Below, in pieces: positions 1-8,815 of a stretch of DNA of 64,000 nucleotides. A model generated the notes under the pieces. That model did no database searches. It was not told the origin of the DNA and worked only from the letters and a program-made list of their open reading frames with translations. Made by a program: the position numbers and the translations under genes. Origin of the DNA: Colwellia demingiae (GTDB taxonomy: Bacteria > Pseudomonadota > Gammaproteobacteria > Enterobacterales > Alteromonadaceae); contig NZ_VOLT01000010.1 in assembly GCF_007954275.1 (NCBI RefSeq), forward strand, positions 62,001 to 126,000, given 5' to 3'. Numbering within the stretch: position 1 is the first letter of the stretch; the number at the start of each line of letters is the position of its first letter.

Positions 1-285
1 TGTCGCTAATTCAACCGCTGCTTGGCCTGGGCCACCTGCTAAAAACATTAACGGCGCTTTGTATTCACTATCATCAATAGCAGGCAATACTGCAAAATTA
101 ACGGCTATTTTATCACCATCAGGCTTCTGATAATTTTCTGGCACTTCAAGTTTGCCACACTTTACTTGTGAGCGAATTTCTCCTAGATGACAGTTTTCTA
201 GAGTTAATTTATTATCATTGGCCCAACTCGTTGCCGTTAATGACAACAAACTTAGCGCTAAAATATTTTTCCACGTTATATTCAT
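1..285 (-). CDS. Alpha/beta hydrolase (TAP/proline iminopeptidase-like), N-terminal part
   Basis: The first 95 codons of a gene that runs off the left window edge. The start ATG is at 283-285, preceded by a GGAAAG ribosome site. The product begins with a signal peptide (about residues 1-22, ending TSWA). A mature N terminus with CHLGEIRSQVKCG and LEVPENY follows, then a FLAGGPGQ segment near residues 82-90. The GGPG oxyanion-hole motif and the cysteine-containing leader region are typical of secreted alpha/beta-hydrolase peptidases related to tripeptidyl aminopeptidase. The nucleophile elbow and the rest of the triad lie outside the window, so substrate class is inferred only. Confidence 0.7.
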   Translation of the reverse strand, partial: MNITWKNILALSLLSLTATSWANDNKLTLENCHLGEIRSQVKCGKLEVPENYQKPDGDKIAVNFAVLPAIDDSEYKAPLMFLAGGPGQAAVELAT

Positions 286-367
286 ACTATCTTTCCTTAA
301 TAAAGCATTGGACAGTTAGTCTGCAGGTTTACCCATTTATTACAGAAAAATAAAAATAAATTTTATA

Positions 368-496
368 TATACCCAAACCACCTGAAGATGCAGGTTTCAG
401 CTGGAAATAGAAATGCCTTTAGGTAAGGCATTGATTGAAGAGAATAGTTATTCTATTGTCGAAATCAATAACGCACCTTCAAGTAGCTTGGGTATA
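368..496. repeat. Palindromic intergenic element, family A copy 1
   Basis: A 129-bp element with imperfect 20-bp terminal inverted repeats (368-387 and 477-496, both starting TATACCCAA). Its core at 421-472 is the reverse complement of the cores at 3278-3329, 27351-27402 and 30071-30122; by eye it matches the 3278 copy at about 48 of 52 bases. It has no reading frame. It fills most of the gap between the hydrolase gene and the EF-hand gene. Confidence 0.8.
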
Positions 497-637
497 CGAT
501 CCACAAGTAATCAATAAGTAGACAAATAGCTACTTTATCCATCACAAGACTAAAAAAGTTAAAATAGCCATTCCCAAACGCCTGAATAAGCGATATGGTT
601 TAGTTATATCTTTTTAAATTAGTAGTGGGGATTTTAT
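497..637. other. Intergenic stretch before the EF-hand gene
   Basis: Together with 286-367 this is the rest of a gap of about 350 bases between the divergent hydrolase and EF-hand genes. It presumably carries the EF-hand promoter. I see no hairpin, operator or small gene that I can support here. Confidence 0.4.
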
Positions 638-856
638 ATGGACTTAAATCAGTGGGTAGATGAATTATTTGAAGTGTTTGATGAAGATAAAGACGGCGTG
701 ATAAGTCGTTCTGAATTTGTTGAGCTAATTGACGTTTTATTGCAAGACAAAGGTATTCGTATGTGCGAAACCATTTTTAATCGTTTTGATAAAAATCACA
801 GTAACTCAATCTCTAAAGATGAGCTAAAAGATATGGTTATTGAGTTAGCACTTTAA
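638..856 (+). CDS. Small two-EF-hand calcium-binding protein
   Basis: A 72-residue acidic protein made almost entirely of one EF-hand pair. The first loop (about residues 15-26, DEDKDGVISRSE) has the full DxDxDG...E calcium-ligand pattern. The second (about 50-61, DKNHSNSISKDE) is less canonical, with Ser/Asn where Asp and Gly are usual, but keeps the final Glu. No signal peptide or membrane segment is visible, so it should be cytosolic. It stands alone between an intergenic repeat and the haemolysin III-like gene. Calcium buffering or sensing is inferred from the motif; no partner is evident. A GGGGA-like ribosome site precedes the ATG. Confidence 0.8.
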   Translation: MDLNQWVDELFEVFDEDKDGVISRSEFVELIDVLLQDKGIRMCETIFNRFDKNHSNSISKDELKDMVIELAL

Positions 857-979
857 CTAAAGTCTGCTCAACTCTGATACCAAGGCTAAAAACAGATTTA
901 GCCTTAGATGAGCTGTATCTTTGCTTTGTAAAATTAATCAGCGTGCATTTGTACACTGAATTTATTAAAGCTGCTTATT

Positions 980-1639
980 ATGATTGATCAAAAAGATTCT
1001 GCTTCAACCAATTCTCAACCAACCTCTTATAGTCAAAACGAAGAAAAACTTAATGTTATCAGCCATGCTTTTGGGCTATTGTTAAGTTGTTTAGCACTAT
1101 TTTTACTATTAAAAAATAGCCATGGCGAACTTAACCGGATAGTTAGTTTTAGTATTTTCGCTACCAGTGGTATTCTGCTTTTTCTTTCCTCAACTCTTTA
1201 CCATAGTTCAACGAATAAGCGTGCTAAGAAGTTATTTAAACTGCTGGATCACTGCGCAATATATTTACTCATCGCAGGTACTTATACACCACTATTCGCT
1301 ATCACATTAGCAGGCCCGCTTGGCTATACTTTGCTGGCTTTTATTTGGCTATTTGCTCTATTTGGTATTATTTTCAAAATAAAGTTTGGTGACAAATACA
1401 AAAAAACATCTCTAGCCACTTATTTAGGCATGGGGTTTATTTCGTTGGGCATTTTAGGCGAGTTATATGAGAAACTACCTGAACAAGCCATTGTCTTGCT
1501 GGCATTAGGTGGACTAGTTTATTTTCTTGGGGTATTTTTCTATGTTAAAAAAATGGTGCCCTACACTCACGCTATTTGGCACCTTTTTGTTTTAGGAGGC
1601 GTCACTTGCCACTTTTTGATGATTTATTGGTATGTGTAA
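980..1639 (+). CDS. Haemolysin III / YqfA family (PAQR-like) membrane protein
   Basis: 219 residues with about seven membrane segments after a polar N terminus of about 30 residues. Family markers are present: NVISHAFG at the first helix, SSTLYHS after the second or third, LDHCAIYLLIAGTYTP in the middle and a C-terminal HAIWHLFVL. The conserved Ser/His/Asp/His set corresponds to the metal site of the haemolysin III/PAQR superfamily. The family name comes from a Bacillus protein; in most bacteria the function is not established, and membrane homeostasis is a guess. The gene is monocistronic and ends at a strong terminator. Confidence 0.85.
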   Translation: MIDQKDSASTNSQPTSYSQNEEKLNVISHAFGLLLSCLALFLLLKNSHGELNRIVSFSIFATSGILLFLSSTLYHSSTNKRAKKLFKLLDHCAIYLLIAGTYTPLFAITLAGPLGYTLLAFIWLFALFGIIFKIKFGDKYKKTSLATYLGMGFISLGILGELYEKLPEQAIVLLALGGLVYFLGVFFYVKKMVPYTHAIWHLFVLGGVTCHFLMIYWYV

Positions 1640-1669
1640 TTAAAAATTAGCCATAGATTGCTAGCCACA

Positions 1670-1696
1670 AAAAAGCCGCAATAAATGCGGCTTTTT
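1670..1696. terminator. Rho-independent terminator, probably bidirectional
   Basis: A perfect 11-bp stem (1670-1680 and 1686-1696, GCCGC core) with a 5-base loop, flanked by A and T runs on both sides. It lies between the convergent haemolysin III-like gene and fabV and can serve both. Confidence 0.85.
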
Positions 1697-1779
1697 AGTA
1701 AATACAAACTAAACATCGAACTAGCATTCAAAGTAAACTTTAACGCCTTAAGGCAACAAAGCTTAACGAACTAGCTGAA

Positions 1780-2970
1780 TTAATCTAAATTGTTAATAGT
1801 AACTTCTGGGCTAACATCAGCGTCGTAATCAACACCATCAATACCAAAACCAAACAGTTTTAAGAACTCTTGATGATAAGCAACGTAATCTGTTAATTCA
1901 TCAATCGTGTCAGTATCAACTTTGTTCCAAATATCAGTAACACGTTGTTGAACACTGTCTTCTAGTTCTTTATAGTTTTGACGGAAACGACCTTCCTCAT
2001 CTAAACGTGGTGAATCGCTATAAATATTCTCTTTAAATAAGTTAGCGATTTGCTCAATACAACCTTCATAAGTACCATCAGCTTTCATCACTTTGAACAT
2101 AGCTGAGATGTATAAAGGCATAATAGGAATAGCAGAACTTGCTTGTGTTACCACAGCATTTAAAGAGGTAACACGTGCTTGACCATTTAAATCAGCAGTT
2201 GCTACGTTAATCGCATTAGCGGCTCTGTCTAAATCTTCTTTCGCTTTACCAATAGTCGCTTTACCGTAAATTGGCCACGTTAACTCTTTACCAATGTAAG
2301 TGTAAGCTACGGTTTTAACCCCTTCAGCCAATACGCCAGCTTCGCCAAGTTGGTTCATCCATAATTCCCAATCAGCTCCGCCCATTACGTCGATAGTACC
2401 TTGAATTTCAGCATCATTTGCTGCTTCAACCGATATTTCATCGATAGTACGTTTTGAAGTATTGAGGTTCTTAGTGGTAACGCTTTGGCCAATTGGCTTT
2501 AACGTAGAAGAATAAACTTCACCGGTATCAGGATCAGTTCTACGTGGTGATGCTAATGAATAAACAACTAAATCAACTTTACCCATGTCAGCTTTAATTG
2601 CTTCAATCGCTTTTGCTTTTATTTCATGAGAAAAAGCATCGCCATTAATGTTCTTAGCGTAAATGCCAGCTTCATCAGCCGCTTTTACGAAAGCCGCGGT
2701 ATTGTACCAACCAGCAGAGCCTGTTTTCTTTTCTGTTGGTGGTTTTTCAAAGAAAATACCTAACGTTTTCGCATCATGACCAAAGGTAGATGTGATACGT
2801 GAAGCTAAACCATAACCAGTAGATGCACCGATAACCAAAACATTTTTAGGACCCGAAGTCGCTGATGTCTGCGCTTTTACATAAGCAATTTGTTCATTAA
2901 CATGCGCTTCACAACCTACTGGGTGAGCATTAGTACAGATAAAACCACGAATTTTTGGCTTGATAACCAT
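1780..2970 (-). CDS. fabV: Enoyl-ACP/trans-2-enoyl-CoA reductase (NADH), FabV type
   Basis: 396 residues, the normal length for FabV. It reduces the trans-2 double bond of enoyl-ACP (or enoyl-CoA) in fatty-acid elongation, in the cytosol. Visible marks are the N-terminal [19 protein letters not shown] signature, an NADH-binding loop [11 protein letters not shown] at residues 48-58, and the atypically long Tyr-x8-Lys catalytic pair in the segment [12 protein letters not shown], which separates FabV from FabI (Tyr-x6-Lys). FabV enzymes are known for low sensitivity to triclosan. The gene is monocistronic, converges on the terminator at 1670-1696, and has a 5' flank that holds an intergenic repeat. 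Confidence 0.95.
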   Translation of the reverse strand: MVIKPKIRGFICTNAHPVGCEAHVNEQIAYVKAQTSATSGPKNVLVIGASTGYGLASRITSTFGHDAKTLGIFFEKPPTEKKTGSAGWYNTAAFVKAADEAGIYAKNINGDAFSHEIKAKAIEAIKADMGKVDLVVYSLASPRRTDPDTGEVYSSTLKPIGQSVTTKNLNTSKRTIDEISVEAANDAEIQGTIDVMGGADWELWMNQLGEAGVLAEGVKTVAYTYIGKELTWPIYGKATIGKAKEDLDRAANAINVATADLNGQARVTSLNAVVTQASSAIPIMPLYISAMFKVMKADGTYEGCIEQIANLFKENIYSDSPRLDEEGRFRQNYKELEDSVQQRVTDIWNKVDTDTIDELTDYVAYHQEFLKLFGFGIDGVDYDADVSPEVTINNLD

Positions 2971-3103
2971 AAGTTTACCTTTTTATTTATATTAGTGACT
3001 CAGCTAGAGTATGTATATAGCTAAGGTTTGAAAGAAACTTTCAAGTATTTGATGACATTGTACCTTGCCTAAAGCATAAAGAGGTACGACCAGAATACAA
3101 TGT

Positions 3104-3381
3104 TATACCAATTTGATTAAATTTATTCCCTACTCAGAGCTACATTAGCAAGCTTAGAACAAGAAAAATTTGTTAAACATAGTTATTCTATATTTCATTC
3201 ATTTTACGCTGTTATCAGTTTACTAATTAGCTTCCAAAGGACGAGTACCTAATAAAAGGTAAAGGCTTATATGTTACGTTATTGATTTTGACAAGGGAAT
3301 AACCATTCTCTTCAATCAATGCCTTACCTTTAAGCCTTTTAATTCTCGCTGAGTGGAAAATAACTTAATCAACTTGATATT
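3104..3381. repeat. Palindromic intergenic element, family A core with family B-like ends
   Basis: A 278-bp AT-rich element. Its ends form an imperfect inverted repeat (from 3104 rightward, TATACCAATTTGATTAA; from 3381 leftward, ATATCAAGTTGATTAA). Its inner core at 3278-3329 is shared with the three family A elements in this window. The region between fabV and bolA (2971-3388) is otherwise empty of genes. Confidence 0.75.
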
Positions 3382-3388
3382 AATTGTT

Positions 3389-3703
3389 CTACTTTCCGCC
3401 ACCTAAGCAGTTTGGAGAGCTTGGCGCATTGCCAGCATACTGCTCTTGCCACTCTTTTTCTGTGTAGGTGTGTAATGCTAATGCATGAATTTTTTCAGCT
3501 AACTCTTGTGAAAGTACACTATTGATTAAACGATGACGTTTTATTAAACGCTCATTCTCAAAGGCTTTGGCTACAATCACCACTTTAAAATGTGACTCAC
3601 TGCCCGGCGGTACATTATGGTTATTACTTTCATTAATCACATCTAAGTGTGAAGGTTGAAAAGCATCAAGCAGTTTTTGTTCAATAACAGAGGCAACAGT
3701 CAT
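3389..3703 (-). CDS. bolA: BolA family protein
   Basis: About 104 residues when started at the ATG at 3701-3703, which follows a GAGAGA ribosome site. This is the length of E. coli BolA; a longer in-frame start at 3781 has no such support. The core VPPGSESHFKVVIVAKAF and HRLINSVLSQELAEKIHALALHTYTEKEW are classic BolA sequence, including the conserved His of the KRHRLI segment used in [2Fe-2S] coordination with monothiol glutaredoxins. Its roles (iron-sulfur trafficking, stress morphology) are known from the family. It is divergent from rlmG, in the same neighbourhood as yajG and ampG, an order shared with enterobacteria. Confidence 0.93.
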   Translation of the reverse strand: MTVASVIEQKLLDAFQPSHLDVINESNNHNVPPGSESHFKVVIVAKAFENERLIKRHRLINSVLSQELAEKIHALALHTYTEKEWQEQYAGNAPSSPNCLGGGK

Positions 3704-3840
3704 TATTCTCTCGCTGAGTGTAAAATATGAAGTATTAAAAGTAGTAAATATTTTAGCTGATTTAAGTGGATAGACCAACAATATGTTGTAGATTATGACA
3801 CAATAGCGGCCAAATTTTTACAGACCTTTAGCCAATTTTT

Positions 3841-5019
3841 ATGATCAGCCCTTTTATTGTTAATGATAAGAACTTATTTCTAAGCCGTTTCCCTGTTTCA
3901 CAAGTAAACCGTAGCCTACAAGCATGGGACTCCGCCGATGAATACCTAATAAACCATGTTAATGAACAAGGTTTAATTAACGCTAAAACAAAAGTGGCTA
4001 TTTTTAATGATGCTTTTGGTGCGCTGGCTGTTAATTTTTGTCAATCAGCTACTGAAAATGCTGAAGTTTTTTCTATTAATGACTCTTACATCAGTAGTGA
4101 AGGGGCCAGCTATAACATCGAGCAAAATAACTTAAATGATAGTAATTTTAAGCAGCTAAATTCTCTTGATAGTTTGCCAAATGATATTGACGTCATTTTA
4201 TATAAGATCCCTAAAAGCAAATCGCTACTTATTGAACAGCTCATTCAAATCAAAAAGTCGGTGAGTGATAACTGTATTTTTATTGCTGCTGATCGCGCCA
4301 AAGAAATTCATAGTGCGACTCTAAAAGTATTTGAAAAACATTTAGGCACCACCAAAACATCTTTGGCTGTTAAAAAAGCACGTTTAGTCTTTTGTCAGTT
4401 AGATAACAAACAAGTACATCAGTCTCCTTTCCCAACAGTGTGGTCTTTAGCACATACATCTACTAATGACTCGCCCTCTCGCGAGTTAACTATAAGCAAT
4501 CATGCCAATGTTTATGCCCGAGAAAAGTTAGATATTGGCGCTAGATACTTTATTGAAAATTTACCTAAAGTTGCCGCTAACAGCACAGTAATCGACTTAG
4601 GTTGTGGCAATGGTGTTATCGGCCTTACCGTTTTAGCGAATCAACCTGAAGCGCATGTTCACTTTATTGATGAATCGACTATGGCAATGGCCTCAGCGAA
4701 GCAGAATATTATGACTAACCTGCCTGAAGTGATTGAACAATGTGAGTTTACCCTCAACGATTCTTTAACCGATATTGAAGGTGGTAGTGTTGATTTAATT
4801 TTATGTAACCCTCCTTTTCATCAAAATACCGCGACAACCGATCACATCGCTTGGCAGATGTTTAGAGATAGTCACCGAGTATTAAAAAAAGGTGGTGAGT
4901 TACGTATTATTGGTAACCAAAAATTAGCTTATCATATTAAGTTACAACGCCTTTTTGGCAATGAAAGCTTAATCGCCAGTAATGATAAGTTTGTCACCCA
5001 ATCAGCAATTAAACGATAA
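3841..5019 (+). CDS. rlmG: 23S rRNA (guanine-1835-N2)-methyltransferase
   Basis: 392 residues with the two-domain plan of RsmC/RlmG enzymes: a degenerate N-terminal methyltransferase-like domain and a C-terminal catalytic one. The SAM-binding motif VIDLGCGNGVIGL lies near residues 250-262 and the catalytic NPPFHQ near residue 325. The tail after NPPF (TDHIAWQMFRDSHRVLKKGG and FGNESLIASNDKFV) resembles E. coli RlmG more than RsmC, hence the assignment to G1835 of 23S rRNA. It starts 137 bp from the bolA start, divergently, and is followed after 14 bp by the lipoprotein gene. Confidence 0.85.
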   Translation: MISPFIVNDKNLFLSRFPVSQVNRSLQAWDSADEYLINHVNEQGLINAKTKVAIFNDAFGALAVNFCQSATENAEVFSINDSYISSEGASYNIEQNNLNDSNFKQLNSLDSLPNDIDVILYKIPKSKSLLIEQLIQIKKSVSDNCIFIAADRAKEIHSATLKVFEKHLGTTKTSLAVKKARLVFCQLDNKQVHQSPFPTVWSLAHTSTNDSPSRELTISNHANVYAREKLDIGARYFIENLPKVAANSTVIDLGCGNGVIGLTVLANQPEAHVHFIDESTMAMASAKQNIMTNLPEVIEQCEFTLNDSLTDIEGGSVDLILCNPPFHQNTATTDHIAWQMFRDSHRVLKKGGELRIIGNQKLAYHIKLQRLFGNESLIASNDKFVTQSAIKR

Positions 5020-5033
5020 AAATAGAGAAAACA

Positions 5034-5603
5034 ATGAACTTCAATACACTTAAATCAATAGCCCTAGCCTTATTGCTTACGAGCATTGTCGGCTGTAGTA
5101 CAGCACCTACACATTTAATTGTTTCACCTCAAGTTTATCTATCACCCTCAAATCAATTATCCGGCAAGCAAGCACAATTGAACGTTGTTGATATGCGTAC
5201 AAGCCCGCATATCATCCAGATACTAGAAAAGGATGAAGCGGCAATCATTCTTTCGTCTGAGCAACGTCTTGAAGATATTATTCAGGGACTATTAGTGAAA
5301 CAGTGGCAACAACAAGGTTTATCTTTGGCTAACTCAGCAAATAATAAAATAACCGTTTCCATAGAAAAAGCTATCATCAGTGTTGATCAGGAAAGTGTCA
5401 GTTACAGCACTCAAAGTGAAATTATCATCAAAGTTTCTATTGATAATACAAAACAGACGCTAACTAGCAGCTTTAAAAATAGAGCCCACAGTGAAGGTGC
5501 TCTTAACGCTGATATCGCCGTATTAGAACGTGAATTTAACCAGCATTTAAGTACATTGATAAAACAGATTCTAACCAGTAAAGATATTAAAACCTTCTTA
5601 TAA
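5034..5603 (+). CDS. yajG: YajG family lipoprotein
   Basis: 189 residues with a lipoprotein signal peptide ending in a TSIVGC lipobox (acylated Cys21). The mature part begins with the usual YajG pattern: an ISPQVY-type strand, then LNVVDMRTSPHI and a C-terminal half with a predicted alpha/beta fold. The family is uncharacterised. It sits between bolA and ampG in many gammaproteobacteria, as here apart from the inserted rlmG and cyclophilin genes. It starts 14 bp after rlmG and probably shares its transcript. Residue after Cys21 is Ser, not Asp, so outer-membrane sorting is expected. Confidence 0.8.
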   Translation: MNFNTLKSIALALLLTSIVGCSTAPTHLIVSPQVYLSPSNQLSGKQAQLNVVDMRTSPHIIQILEKDEAAIILSSEQRLEDIIQGLLVKQWQQQGLSLANSANNKITVSIEKAIISVDQESVSYSTQSEIIIKVSIDNTKQTLTSSFKNRAHSEGALNADIAVLEREFNQHLSTLIKQILTSKDIKTFL

Positions 5604-5651
5604 TATTAGGCAATGTGACAAACATCTTTAATCAAAGGTAGGCAGGTAATT

Positions 5652-6239
5652 TTGAAAAATATTGTTCAATTTATTATAACAAGCACTTTGCTAATCCTTA
5701 GTAGTTTTAGCTATGCGGTTGATCCAACTAATATATATCCTCAAGTAAAATTAGAAACATCGATGGGGGTAATTGTTGTTGAACTCGATAGAGTGAAAGC
5801 ACCTATTACGGTGAATAATTTTCTGGAATATGTGGTAAAAGGAGAATATAACAACACTATTTTTCATCGCATAATCGATGACTTTATTGTCCAAGGTGGT
5901 GGTTATGACGCTAAGTTTACCGCCAAAGAATTAGGTAAGAACATTGTTAACGAGTCAGGGAATGGCCTAAAAAATGAAATTGGTACAATCGCTATGGCTA
6001 AAGAAAATAGGCCACATACAGCCAATCGCCAGTTCTTTTTTAACCTCGCAGATAATACAACTTTAGATCCAGGAAGAAAGTGGGGCTACGCTGTTTTCGG
6101 CGCCATTATCGAGGGTGAAGAAGTATTAGAAGCGATTGCTAAAGTACCAACAGATTATAACGATACTATGGCTTGGAATGATGTACCGGTAAAAGCAGTA
6201 ATTTTAATTAAAGCAACATTATTACCGGCTAATGATTAA
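5652..6239 (+). CDS. Periplasmic peptidyl-prolyl cis-trans isomerase, cyclophilin type
   Basis: 195 residues. Residues 1-22 are a signal peptide (cut near SYA-VDP), followed by a compact cyclophilin domain: VKLETSMGVIVVELD, then NTIFHRIIDDFIVQGGG (the FHR catalytic arginine and the FxxQGG pocket), then ANRQFFFNLADN and WGYAVFGAIIEG. It accelerates proline isomerisation in periplasmic proteins. The start codon is TTG, preceded by AGGTAGGCAGGT; no ATG lies nearby in frame. It is close in type to PpiA. It lies 48 bp after the yajG-like gene and could be co-transcribed. Confidence 0.9.
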   Translation: MKNIVQFIITSTLLILSSFSYAVDPTNIYPQVKLETSMGVIVVELDRVKAPITVNNFLEYVVKGEYNNTIFHRIIDDFIVQGGGYDAKFTAKELGKNIVNESGNGLKNEIGTIAMAKENRPHTANRQFFFNLADNTTLDPGRKWGYAVFGAIIEGEEVLEAIAKVPTDYNDTMAWNDVPVKAVILIKATLLPAND

Positions 6240-6467
6240 GTTTTCATCAACAATAACTTACAAAAAACCAACAAATAAAAACTGAATTTTCTTTGACAAA
6301 AAGCCAACTATCACCGATACATAAGTTAGCCAATAAATTTTCTCGCAAATAAATATCAAGCCGTGAATCAATATTAAAGGCAATAATACTTTTCGGTGAA
6401 AATTAAACCTATAGCTAACCACCGTCATCTTCTGTACCAAACGGTACATGTATTTTAAGGGGACTTC

Positions 6468-6797
6468 ATGATAATTGAACAATTCATCGATCATAAAATA
6501 CTACAAATGCATGCCTACGTGAGCGCAGTCATAGATCAAACACTTCACTATACTGAGCTCGACAGTTTTATTTTAGATACCATGTCTGAGTGGACCTTAT
6601 TAAAAGTTGTTGATGAAACGCCACACAGTGCTAAAGAACGTGTATTTTGGCATTTAATGCATGAAGTTAGCTTACATGGCGCCTTAGCACTAAGCCAAGA
6701 TCTGTTTTTTAAAAGTGAAATGAATACCTGTCTGGACTTTTTTAACGGGACTGGAAGTTACCCTATTGATTGCATCGGCTGGCGTCCAATTCCTTAA
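6468..6797 (+). CDS. Hypothetical protein, 109 residues
   Basis: I do not recognise this family. The ATG follows a good AAGGGGA ribosome site 6 bp away, and codon use looks like its neighbours. The protein is soluble, without signal peptide, His-rich in the first half (HKILQMH, HYTE, HSAKERVFWHLMHEVSLHG) and ends with a cysteine-containing C terminus (NTCLDFF, YPIDCIGWRPIP). The spaced His/Glu/Asp residues could suggest a helical metal site, but that is speculation. It lies between the cyclophilin gene and ampG, in the same direction. Confidence 0.55.
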   Translation: MIIEQFIDHKILQMHAYVSAVIDQTLHYTELDSFILDTMSEWTLLKVVDETPHSAKERVFWHLMHEVSLHGALALSQDLFFKSEMNTCLDFFNGTGSYPIDCIGWRPIP

Positions 6798-7057
6798 ACA
6801 ATGGTTTTAATAAAAAACCTTACCTTTCATTGCCTTTCCTCTTTATCAGCTTGCTAAATCAATCAATCAGCTTATTATTAGTGTCACTATCAATTAGACC
6901 TAAGACCTAAAGTATGTGCAGCCTCTCAGTAAAAGGTGCTATTTTAATTTTCCGAATGCAGCTCTGTATTTTCATTGGTTTCAGTTCTATTTTTAGCGCT
7001 ATTTTTCCTTTAATGAGCCAACGATTATCCCCTGTTTATTTTAAAGGTAATGACTAA

Positions 7058-8446
7058 ATGCAACAAAATAAAACATGGTTGCAGAGCGCCAAAATTTATT
7101 TAGAAAAACGTGTCGCCACTCTATTTTTCCTAGGGTTTTCTGCCGGTTTACCTATCCTTTTAGTTTTTTCGACACTTTCATTCTGGTTGCGTGAGGCCGG
7201 CGTCAGTCGTGCTAATATTGGGTACTTTAGTTGGATAGCTCTCGCTTATGCATTCAAATGGATTTGGGCACCTTTTGTTGATCGGTTATCGGTCCCTATT
7301 TTGACTAACTACTTGGGTCGTCGTCGAAGTTGGCTATTACTCTCTCAACTTTCGATTGTATTTTCGCTCGTTGGTATGGCCATGAGTGACCCGCAGGTTA
7401 ACCTCACTCTTTTCGTTATTTTTGCAATGATTGTGGCATATAGCTCTGCAACACAAGATATTGTCATTGACGCATATCGAATTGAGTCTGCCCCTGAAAA
7501 GTTTCAAGCCGCAATGGCTGCTGCTTATATGACAGGGTACCGCCTTGCTATGATTATGGCTGGCGCAGGCTCTCTTGCTATTGCTGCTTGGGCAAGCCCT
7601 AGTGATGCATATCAACTGAGTGCATGGTCACTTTCGTATCTTGTAATGGCGGGCTGCATGTCTGTTGGCATAATAACTACGTTTATCTGTCATGAACCGG
7701 AATACCACGATAATCTCAGTAATAAGCGTAAAAAAATAGAAACCAAGCTTGAACATCAGAACATCCCCCATTGTTTTTCACGTTTTATCGCATGGCTTGA
7801 TATCGCAATTGTCGCCCCCTTTTCTGACTTCTTTAAACGTTATGGAAAACAATCTCTATTAATATTATTATTAATCGGTACATACCGAATATCGGATATT
7901 GTAATGGGTATCATGGCCAATCCTTTTTATGTAGATATGGGCTATACCAAAGGAGAAGTTGCAGCTATAACTAAAGTCTTTGGTGTCATTATGACGTTAG
8001 TCGGTGCAGGCCTTGGGGGAATACTATTAACCAGATATAGCACTTATTCTATTCTTTTTTTAGGTGCTTTCTTAGTGGTTATCACCAACCTTATTTTTGC
8101 TGTACTTGCTTTTGTCGGCAAAGACCTTATCCTTTTAACCGTGATTATCTCTATGGATAATATTAGTGCAGGTATTGCCACAACAGCCTTTATTACTTAT
8201 ATATCTAAACTGACCAATATAGAGTTTTCAGCGACACAATATGCATTATTTAGCTCGATGATGTTGTTGTTCCCCAAATTTATTGCGGGTTTTTCAGGGG
8301 TGTATGTAGATGGCTTTGGATACGTAAACTTCTTTGTTAGTTCGGCTTTAATTGGTGTGCCCGTTTTAGGCTTAATTATACTATTAAAACAAGTAATTAA
8401 AGAAGATAACAACTGTGATGTGAATGAAAATCAAACAACAAATTAA
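7058..8446 (+). CDS. ampG: AmpG-type muropeptide permease (MFS)
   Basis: 462 residues with about 12 membrane helices. The N-terminal FFLGFSAGLPILLVFSTLSFWLREAGVSRANIGYFSW and the loop WAPFVDRLSVPILTNYLGRRRSWLLLSQ match AmpG closely. It imports N-acetylglucosamine-anhydro-muropeptides from the periplasm for cell-wall recycling and, in species with AmpR/AmpC, feeds beta-lactamase induction; neither ampR nor ampC is in this window. A cytoplasmic loop of about 40 residues around 215-255 is polar and less conserved. The bolA-yajG-ampG neighbourhood supports the call. It is followed after 12 bp by a small membrane-protein gene. Confidence 0.88.
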   Translation: MQQNKTWLQSAKIYLEKRVATLFFLGFSAGLPILLVFSTLSFWLREAGVSRANIGYFSWIALAYAFKWIWAPFVDRLSVPILTNYLGRRRSWLLLSQLSIVFSLVGMAMSDPQVNLTLFVIFAMIVAYSSATQDIVIDAYRIESAPEKFQAAMAAAYMTGYRLAMIMAGAGSLAIAAWASPSDAYQLSAWSLSYLVMAGCMSVGIITTFICHEPEYHDNLSNKRKKIETKLEHQNIPHCFSRFIAWLDIAIVAPFSDFFKRYGKQSLLILLLIGTYRISDIVMGIMANPFYVDMGYTKGEVAAITKVFGVIMTLVGAGLGGILLTRYSTYSILFLGAFLVVITNLIFAVLAFVGKDLILLTVIISMDNISAGIATTAFITYISKLTNIEFSATQYALFSSMMLLFPKFIAGFSGVYVDGFGYVNFFVSSALIGVPVLGLIILLKQVIKEDNNCDVNENQTTN

Positions 8447-8458
8447 CAAGGTAGCAAT

Positions 8459-8632
8459 ATGATAAAATTTTTCTTTTTAATACCTATTATTATGTGTGCA
8501 ATTTGGACTTGGTACCTTAATGCACATAATTACAGCCTTAAAGAAGGCATAAAAGGCTTCACTTACATTCTTATTTTCAACACTATCCTCGTTGGCTTCT
8601 TTGTGATGATGATTTATATAACCCATTCATAA
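8459..8632 (+). CDS. Small two-helix membrane protein downstream of ampG
   Basis: A 57-residue reading frame too short for standard cut-offs. ATG at 8459 follows AAGGT about 6 bp upstream, and the gene begins 12 bp after the ampG stop. Residues 2-19 (IKFFFLIPIIMCAIWTWY) and 35-55 (TYILIFNTILVGFFVMMIY) are hydrophobic helices around a polar loop NAHNYSLKEGIKG. The spacing, ribosome site, balanced two-helix pattern and the strong hairpin right after it argue for a real gene in the ampG operon. Function unknown; an accessory to the permease is only a possibility. Confidence 0.6.
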   Translation: MIKFFFLIPIIMCAIWTWYLNAHNYSLKEGIKGFTYILIFNTILVGFFVMMIYITHS

Positions 8633-8649
8633 ATAGTCATATAATTATA

Positions 8650-8679
8650 TTTTAAGTAAGCAACATGGCTTACTTAAAA
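8650..8679 (+). terminator. Hairpin terminator after the ampG operon
   Basis: A perfect 12-bp stem (8650-8661 and 8668-8679) with a 6-base loop, A/T-rich at its base and followed by A-rich sequence. It lies 18 bp after the small membrane-protein stop. Confidence 0.6.
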
Positions 8680-8815
8680 AGTAGTCCAATGGCTAATTTA
8701 ATAATATAGACAATGTTTCATACTGAATTAACCCGTTACCTTGATAAGAAACATAGCAAGCAGATTTTTTATAACATACACTGATGCCATATTTTTATAG
8801 CCTTTTATTAGTCTT

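Noticed and set aside
168..353. 61-codon plus-strand frame at the left end
   Set aside because: It is antisense to the hydrolase N terminus with its clear signal peptide, and it has low-complexity content without a ribosome site.
6914..7057. 47-codon hydrophobic frame directly before ampG
   Set aside because: It lies in the same frame as ampG and ends on the TAA that touches the ATG. No ribosome site precedes it, so it reads as the untranslated leader; a leader peptide is possible but unsupported.
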